A stretch of DNA of 17,264 nt, from positions 1 through 17,264 of the forward strand of contig JAGBCZ010000034.1 in NCBI GenBank assembly GCA_017937735.1, written 5' to 3'. Made by a program: the position numbers and the translations under genes. Every line of letters begins with the position of its first letter. Position 1 is the stretch's first letter. The stretch is from Alphaproteobacteria bacterium (GTDB lineage: Bacteria > Pseudomonadota > Alphaproteobacteria > Rs-D84). The notes under the pieces are model-generated. The model saw nothing but the letters and a program-made list of their open reading frames with translations. It made no database searches and had not been told where the DNA came from. This document shows, one piece after another, positions 13,268-17,264 of the stretch.

Positions 13268-13872
13268 AATGATTTACGCCCCCCAAACGCCAATGTTAAT
13301 GTTCCATCATCAAGATAATCTAAATCACCACCCAAAGGCACACCAGATGCCAGTTCTGTAAACTTAACCGACACATCATCACCAATCACAGACATAATAT
13401 AGTGCTGGGTCGTCTTACCTTCGACAGTATTAGGTAATGCAAAAATAATTTCTGTTATTTTTTCGTTTTCTATTCTTTGCGCCAAATTTGATATATTTAA
13501 ATCTTGGGGCAATACGCCAGATGCGCCAGACAACAATCCCCCAATAATATGATAGCGTCCATGAAACACCGAAGACTTTTCCAGCACCCACACATCTGAC
13601 AAGTCACGAACAACACACAACTGACCATTTTGACGTGACATATCACGACAATATTCGCACGCCCCCGCCCCACGATCTGTTAATACACCACATGATGGGC
13701 ATGGCGCAATATTTTCTGTTGCATCAATTATCGCAGATGCCAACGCAGCACCACGACCAGTTTTATCTTGCAACAACGCCAATGCAATACGTTGACCACC
13801 ACGGGTTCCAACACGTGGTAATTTTGCAAATAACTTTATTAACTTTTCAATTTTTGGATTCATAACACACAT
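13264..13872 (-). CDS. recR: recombination mediator protein RecR
   Basis: RecR acts with RecF or RecO to load RecA at gaps. The product is about 200 residues, the normal length. It has the N-terminal helix-hairpin-helix (LIKLFAKLPRVGTRGGQRIAL), the C4 zinc site (C58, C61, C72, C75), a Toprim domain opening at LCVVRDLSDVW, and the Walker-B-like C-terminal part with ASGVPLGGDLDYLDDGTL. The start is either the ATG given or the one three codons later (MNPKIEKL, the commoner family start); no clear ribosome binding site separates them. It lies 6 nt after the carboxypeptidase gene and overlaps rsmA. The usual dnaX-ybaB neighbours are absent. Confidence 0.96.
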   Translation of the reverse strand: MCVMNPKIEKLIKLFAKLPRVGTRGGQRIALALLQDKTGRGAALASAIIDATENIAPCPSCGVLTDRGAGACEYCRDMSRQNGQLCVVRDLSDVWVLEKSSVFHGRYHIIGGLLSGASGVLPQDLNISNLAQRIENEKITEIIFALPNTVEGKTTQHYIMSVIGDDVSVKFTELASGVPLGGDLDYLDDGTLTLAFGGRKSL

Positions 13873-13878
13873 ACAATA

Positions 13879-15036
13879 CTAATGAAAAACATAACTGTCA
13901 ATACCATGCGATGTGGCAGATGCTTTTATTTTCTGGGCATCTGCATCAGACACACCATAAAGGCGCACACGATATAAACCCGCCCCATTTGGTTCAACAA
14001 CCGCATTAACACCTAATTTATTTTTTATATTATTCGCATGTGTTTGCGCCGCAGACATTGATGAAAACGCACCAAATTGAATACCTGCGCCGCCCTTGAC
14101 CACACTGGGGGTGGCAGACTGTGTATATTTTGGTGTTGCATTATTTACTGCGGCATTATATGCGCCAGACATTGTTGTTGGCTGTTGCGTATGGGTTTGT
14201 TCAATTGGTGCCACAGGCGTATTTACAGCCACAGGCACACTGCCATTATTTAACATTGCAAAACCACGATTTAACATCTGAACAGCAATATTTGCACGCA
14301 CATCTTTGTTTTCTGCCCCCAACACCACAGACATTAAACGATTGCTACCACGATGTGCTGTTGCGACCAATGAATACTTTGATTTTTTAGTATACCCTGT
14401 CTTCATCCCATCACAACCATTGTATGACGTTAACAATCTGTTGCCGTTTGTATATGTCTTGCCATTATAAACCCATGATTTTATACCAAAGAAATGCCAA
14501 TACTGTGGAAAGTGCTTGTACACAGCCATTGACAACAACGCAATATCACGCGCAGTTGACATATGATCATCGTTTGGCAGTCCAGATGAATTTTCAAAAT
14601 TTGTATTTGTTAAACCAATTTCACGTGCAACACGTGTCATTAAATCTGCAAAAGATTCTTCTTGGCCACCCTTTAAATTTTCAGCCAACACACGTGCCAC
14701 ATCATTTGCACTGTATACCGCCACAGCCTTGATTGCATCTTCGACACGTATTTTAGAACCAGCCGCCAGTCCCAGTTTTACAGGTTCTGCATTTGCAGCC
14801 GCTTGTGACACAATTAAATAATCATCCAACGACAAACGATTGTGTTCCAGCGCATCAAACGTTAAATACAATGTCATAATCTTGGTCAGGCTTGCTGGAT
14901 AGTTTAATTGATTTGCATTTTCTTGATATAAAACACGACCTGTATCCATATCTGCGACCAATGCAGCACGATATTGGGCAGCAAACGAATTTGCACATAA
15001 AAACAGCCCACATAAAAAAGGAATCATTCTTCTCAT
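13879..15036 (-). CDS. dacA: D-alanyl-D-alanine carboxypeptidase (penicillin-binding protein 5/6 type) with SPOR domain
   Basis: This is a periplasmic serine D,D-carboxypeptidase that trims the terminal D-Ala of stem peptides. The 385-residue product has a signal peptide (cleavage near SFA-A, about residue 19) and the three catalytic motifs: S49-L-T-K52, S109-A-N111, and K212-T-G214. The C-terminal part (about 318-385, IQFGAFSSMSAAQTHANNI to VRLYGVSDADAQK) is a SPOR domain in place of the usual amphipathic anchor, a combination seen in other Alphaproteobacteria. A promoter lies directly upstream and places the transcription start next to the ATG. It heads the dacA-recR-rsmA-antiporter run. 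Confidence 0.94.
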   Translation of the reverse strand: MRRMIPFLCGLFLCANSFAAQYRAALVADMDTGRVLYQENANQLNYPASLTKIMTLYLTFDALEHNRLSLDDYLIVSQAAANAEPVKLGLAAGSKIRVEDAIKAVAVYSANDVARVLAENLKGGQEESFADLMTRVAREIGLTNTNFENSSGLPNDDHMSTARDIALLSMAVYKHFPQYWHFFGIKSWVYNGKTYTNGNRLLTSYNGCDGMKTGYTKKSKYSLVATAHRGSNRLMSVVLGAENKDVRANIAVQMLNRGFAMLNNGSVPVAVNTPVAPIEQTHTQQPTTMSGAYNAAVNNATPKYTQSATPSVVKGGAGIQFGAFSSMSAAQTHANNIKNKLGVNAVVEPNGAGLYRVRLYGVSDADAQKIKASATSHGIDSYVFH

Positions 15037-15043
15037 AAAAAAG

Positions 15044-15073
15044 ATGATAGTAAAAAAGTATTTATCCGGTCAA
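15044..15073 (-). promoter_or_regulatory. promoter of dacA, possibly leaderless
   Basis: A -35 TTGACC (5 of 6) and a -10 TATCAT (5 of 6), spaced 18 nt, lie with the -10 only 7 nt before the ATG at 15036. The predicted transcription start is at or one base before the start codon. Confidence 0.55.
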
Positions 15074-15083
15074 TCAATAAATA

Positions 15084-15962
15084 TTATCTGACGTTCGATT
15101 CTGAAATATGTTGCACACTTAAATCCTTCTTGGCGGCATTGATTACAACTTCATATCTTTTAATTTTTGCAAAAAATTCCTTGGCATTTATAGACAGTGC
15201 CGGTGCACGTCCAAACTTCATCGCAAAGAACATATATTGAATTATTATTGGGTCTGAAACTTTTACACGATTAACCATTTTTTCAAAATCAGCCATATTA
15301 TCTGTCTTGATAAAGTTCACCAACTTTTTAACAATATCAACCTGACGCAGGTTCAGTTTTTTTATATCATCAATCGCACCATCACGCATATCAAAAGATG
15401 GTATATCTATTATCTTGCCACCTTTGATATTTCCAGGATGCGTATCACGCACAATAATCCCCTTGGTTAAATATGCAAAATACATCTTTATCATCGCATC
15501 TTCAAAACTGCGTGCGGTATCGTGTTCTACAAAATCAGACAACACCCATGAATATTTACGATTATTATATTCAAATACTGCGCCCATATATGCACGATTT
15601 AATAAACCCTTGGCGCGTTTCTGCATAGGGATAACATCCAGTTCACCATTATACGATGCATTTCGATTTATTTTTAACGCAAATATTTCAGAACCAATTT
15701 CTAGTTTATAAACACTGCCAATAGAACCACTGGCGATATATTTTAATTTAACGGGCTGACCAAACAAATTTGGGGCTGATAATTTTATATTATCCCGGTA
15801 CGACCAATGTTCTAATTGTGCATGAAAATCTGTTGCAATCCGATTTATAAATTCATTAAATTGTATGGTTGCAGACTTAATATCTGCCCCATCAATATAC
15901 TTGAACAATTGTGGTGGCAAACTGCCCATTGTTTTATGAATTTTGCGATTAAATTTTTTCAT
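15084..15962 (-). CDS. protein-kinase-fold protein, UbiB/ABC1-like catalytic loop, function unknown
   Basis: The product is 292 residues, with no signal peptide or membrane helix. Kinase-like landmarks appear in order: a glycine-rich loop ASGSIGSVYKL (77-87), the ATP-binding lysine in FALKI (K97), a hinge-like stretch SWVLSDFVEH, a catalytic loop RDTHPGN (D173, N178), and a metal-binding aspartate candidate in IIDIP (D186) where DFG would be. H-P-G-N is the loop of the ABC1/UbiB family, but the ABC1-specific N-terminal KxGQ segment and the membrane tail are missing and the protein is shorter. It could be a kinase, a small-molecule phosphotransferase or a degenerate relative. It appears to be a single gene with its own extended -10 promoter, 47 nt before dacA. 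Confidence 0.75.
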   Translation of the reverse strand: MKKFNRKIHKTMGSLPPQLFKYIDGADIKSATIQFNEFINRIATDFHAQLEHWSYRDNIKLSAPNLFGQPVKLKYIASGSIGSVYKLEIGSEIFALKINRNASYNGELDVIPMQKRAKGLLNRAYMGAVFEYNNRKYSWVLSDFVEHDTARSFEDAMIKMYFAYLTKGIIVRDTHPGNIKGGKIIDIPSFDMRDGAIDDIKKLNLRQVDIVKKLVNFIKTDNMADFEKMVNRVKVSDPIIIQYMFFAMKFGRAPALSINAKEFFAKIKRYEVVINAAKKDLSVQHISESNVR

Positions 15963-15968
15963 GTATTG

Positions 15969-15977
15969 ATTATAGCA
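15969..15977 (-). promoter_or_regulatory. extended -10 promoter of the kinase-like gene, predicted leaderless
   Basis: The minus strand reads TGCTATAAT, a perfect extended -10, with 6 nt between it and the ATG. The normal initiation distance puts +1 on the A of the start codon. No Shine-Dalgarno sequence is present. Confidence 0.6.
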
Positions 15978-15994
15978 TATATTTTACAAAAATA

Positions 15995-16017
15995 AACCCG
16001 CCAAATGGCGGGGATTG
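15995..16017 (-). terminator. intrinsic terminator after the 71-aa membrane protein gene
   Basis: CCCCGCC pairs with GGCGGG around an ATTT-type loop, followed on the minus strand by TTTATTTTTG. Confidence 0.8.
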
Positions 16018-16233
16018 TTATTTTGTTTTTTGATGAATACTATCTATAAAATTCACTGTTTTTGCCTGTTGGCTTTCGTATTCTTGGGATGCTTTTTGAA
16101 CCTTGGCATCTGATGAAGTTTTTACTTTTTCTAACTGTTGATATTTTACATATCCAACCGCAACACCAGATGTCAGTGCCGCATAAATATAGGCTGTTGC
16201 AAAAATCAACCTGCCTTGCGGCAGGTATTTCAA
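16018..16233 (-). CDS. small single-pass membrane protein (71 aa)
   Basis: The family is not recognised. The 71-residue product has one membrane helix near the N-terminus (about residues 9-29, LIFATAYIYAALTSGVAVGYV), then a charged, probably coiled tail (LEKVKTSSDAKVQKASQEYESQQ). It ends KTVNFIDSIHQKTK. The last part resembles the end of the other small membrane protein at 16813 (NTINFTDTVRTR). The ATG overlaps the stop of the upstream gene (ATGA), but the first codons lie inside a terminator-like hairpin. A TTG at residue 9, just after the hairpin, is an alternative start. An intrinsic terminator follows the stop. Confidence 0.65.
   Translation of the reverse strand: MKYLPQGRLIFATAYIYAALTSGVAVGYVKYQQLEKVKTSSDAKVQKASQEYESQQAKTVNFIDSIHQKTK
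16201..16226 (-). terminator. terminator-like hairpin overlapping the start of the 71-aa gene
   Basis: The perfect 7-bp stem ACCTGCC/GGCAGGT with a GCAA tetraloop (GNRA type) is followed on the minus strand by TGATTTTTG. It lies only a few bases after the stop of the 151-aa gene. It could end that transcript or limit expression of the gene it overlaps. Confidence 0.5.
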
Positions 16234-16685
16234 GCTGTTTTACTTAATGCCAAGATGTTATTTTGTAACATTTGCTTAATTTGTGTACGTTTTTGGTTTG
16301 CGGTATAACTTAAAACAGAATTAACAACCTGTTCTGAAACAAAAGCTGTTGATGGGCAAGGCTGATTAACGCAATCTTCTGTGGAAAAGAACATAAAGTT
16401 TGCATATTCATTCACAGTATTTATGTGTATCAAACCAGAATTATTGGTTCTTTCTATACTGCTTTCTTTTTTAGGCTTATATGTATAATTCGTGACAACT
16501 GCCATATCAGATATATTCATGTACAATTCTTTTAAAAATTTATTTGCAGCATCTACACTTCTGAATCTTTTATGTTTACGCTTTTCTGTATAGCCCGGGT
16601 GAAACCATCTATAATCAACATACGAAATTTCGTACACGTCTTTTTCGGTTTTTGATAAAGTTATAGAGCATACTTTTTTCGCCAT
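16230..16685 (-). CDS. hypothetical protein, 151 aa
   Basis: The family is not recognised with confidence. The product has no signal peptide or membrane helix. Residues about 17-55 (YEISYVDYRWFHPGY, then KHKRFRSVDAANKFLKEL) alternate aromatic strands and basic residues and finish in a helix. The layout recalls the arm-binding N-terminal domain of tyrosine recombinases, but no catalytic domain follows. The remainder is polar (TNNSGLIHINTVNEY) with two nearby cysteines (CVNQPC) and a helical end (KRTQIKQMLQNNILALSK). AAAGGAG lies 6 nt before the ATG, and a near-consensus promoter lies upstream, so expression is likely. It overlaps the next gene by 4 nt. Confidence 0.75.
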   Translation of the reverse strand: MAKKVCSITLSKTEKDVYEISYVDYRWFHPGYTEKRKHKRFRSVDAANKFLKELYMNISDMAVVTNYTYKPKKESSIERTNNSGLIHINTVNEYANFMFFSTEDCVNQPCPSTAFVSEQVVNSVLSYTANQKRTQIKQMLQNNILALSKTA

Positions 16686-16716
16686 GGCAAACTCCTTTGT
16701 CTATTATCACACCCTC

Positions 16717-16744
16717 AATATAACACAAAACACACTATTGTCAA
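16717..16744 (-). promoter_or_regulatory. strong sigma-70 promoter of the 151-aa gene
   Basis: A -35 TTGACA (6 of 6) and a -10 TATATT (5 of 6), spaced 16 nt, lie about 30 nt before the ATG. It is one of the best promoter matches in the window. Confidence 0.75.
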
Positions 16745-16785
16745 TTCGCTTTTAATTCTCCAATTTGATTGAGCATAAAATCTTA

Positions 16786-16812
16786 ATAAAAAATCCCCAA
16801 TCTGGGGAAATT
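16786..16812 (-). terminator. intrinsic terminator after the 78-aa membrane protein gene
   Basis: TTCCCCAG pairs with TTGGGGA, followed on the minus strand by TTTTTTATT, starting right after the TGA of the gene. Confidence 0.8.
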
Positions 16813-17049
16813 TCAGCGTGTTCTTACGGTATCTGTAAAGTTTATTGTGTTTGATTTGTCTTGCATTTGTTTTCTGGTGGCCTCTATTTCAGAAACAGGT
16901 ATCGCTTTATTATTACGTTTATATTTTATTCCGGCAACCAACAATGTCGTCAACATTACAGCAAAAAATACATCTACCGCCACCCCCCTGGTCCAATCCC
17001 AAGTAACACGTTGTTTATATTTTAATTGTTTTTTTAAATCATTGTTCAT
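16813..17049 (-). CDS. small single-pass membrane protein (78 aa) downstream of 5S rRNA
   Basis: The family is not recognised. From the ATG chosen (MNNDLKKQLKYKQR) the 78-residue product has a basic N-terminal tail, one membrane helix (about residues 23-42, GVAVDVFFAVMLTTLLVAGI), a basic KYKRNN stop, then a polar tail ending SNTINFTDTVRTR. Longer reading of the frame runs into the rRNA terminator and 5S gene and is rejected. AAGG lies about 10 nt before the ATG, a weak site. No clear promoter is seen between the rRNA terminator and the gene. The C-terminus and the GVAV in the helix resemble the 71-aa protein at 16018, suggesting a common family. Confidence 0.65.
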   Translation of the reverse strand: MNNDLKKQLKYKQRVTWDWTRGVAVDVFFAVMLTTLLVAGIKYKRNNKAIPVSEIEATRKQMQDKSNTINFTDTVRTR

Positions 17050-17072
17050 TGTTTCTTTTACCTTGTCTTCAC

Positions 17073-17103
17073 AATAAAAAAACCGCCGGGGGTCGGCGGT
17101 TTG
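17073..17103 (-). terminator. intrinsic terminator of the rRNA operon
   Basis: The 8-bp GC-rich stem AACCGCCG/CGGCGGTT with a short loop is followed by seven T on the minus strand, about 30 nt after 5S rRNA. Confidence 0.92.
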
Positions 17104-17134
17104 AAAACTGGTTTTTATATCACAACTGGATTTA

Positions 17135-17251
17135 TTCTGGCGACGACCTACTCTTCCGTGGCTTAAGCCAAAGTACCATCGGCGATACGGGGTTTCCCTG
17201 TCTGGTTCGGGATGGAACAGAGGGTGGCTCCCGCTCAATAATCACCAGAAT
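17135..17251 (-). rRNA. rrf: 5S ribosomal RNA
   Basis: The minus strand carries the conserved 5S core: CCATCCCGAACC in loop B/C, GTATCGCCGATGGTAC, and GGAAGAGTAGGTCGTCGCC near the end. The termini pair as a long helix (CTGGATTTATTCTGG at both ends in opposite sense, 15 bp), which includes the processing stem. The exact mature ends are uncertain by a few bases. 23S rRNA would lie upstream, beyond the right edge. Confidence 0.92.
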
Positions 17252-17264
17252 AAATCCAGCGAAC

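Noticed and set aside
13879..15962. Toxin-antitoxin or CRISPR-type defence cluster around the kinase-like gene
   Set aside because: The neighbours are cell-wall, repair and rRNA-modification genes; no repeats, nuclease or antitoxin-like partner is seen.
16230..16685. Integrase calling for the 151-aa protein
   Set aside because: Only the N-terminal layout recalls an arm-binding domain; the catalytic domain with its Arg-His-Arg-Tyr set is absent.
17050..17238. Long N-terminal extension of the 78-aa frame reaching into 5S rRNA
   Set aside because: It would translate the rRNA terminator and most of the 5S gene antiparallel to no coding signal; the ATG at 17049 gives a compact membrane protein.

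Overview
This window looks like chromosome from a small-genome, AT-rich alphaproteobacterium (roughly 40% GC by eye). The clues are the gene families and their order: a secE-nusG-rplK-rplA block, a VirB-type type IV secretion core, SPOR-domain envelope proteins, and a pair of small conserved-looking proteins of an alphaproteobacterial kind. An uncultured gut-type or host-associated lineage is plausible. The sequence alone does not settle the taxon.

Left arm, minus strand (1-2630): tRNA-Trp, secE, nusG, two short overlapping ORFs (54 and 60 aa), rplK, then rplA running off the left edge. Between tRNA-Trp and secE lies a 63-bp direct repeat (62/63 identical). It carries the last 19 nt of tRNA-Trp plus a 13-bp hairpin, and a short tRNA-like scrap sits between the copies.

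Centre left, plus strand (2685-7484): virB8, virB9 and virB10 form one operon closed by an intrinsic terminator. This is the envelope-spanning core of a type IV secretion system; no ATPase, coupling protein or VirB6 is present. VirB9 carries a C-terminal SPOR domain. VirB10 carries an extra periplasmic beta-rich domain and a roughly 200-residue cysteine-rich tail. These two architectures are the most unusual things in the window.

A 300-bp regulatory-looking gap (two terminators, nested inverted repeats, a promoter) leads into two small plus-strand genes (7740-8437) of unknown function.

Centre right, minus strand (8517-15974): in transcription order these are a kinase-fold protein, a D,D-carboxypeptidase with a SPOR domain, recR, rsmA, a Kef-type antiporter, a terminator, then lspA and yidC. 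They cover peptidoglycan trimming, recombination repair, rRNA methylation, cation homeostasis, lipoprotein maturation and membrane-protein insertion. The kinase-like gene and the carboxypeptidase gene each have a promoter whose predicted transcription start falls on or next to the start codon, suggesting leaderless mRNAs.

Right edge, minus strand (15995-17254): a 5S rRNA with a strong terminator (end of an rRNA operon), followed by three small genes of unknown function. Two of these encode short single-pass membrane proteins that share a C-terminal motif (T-x-N-F-x-D). One of them starts inside a terminator-like hairpin.
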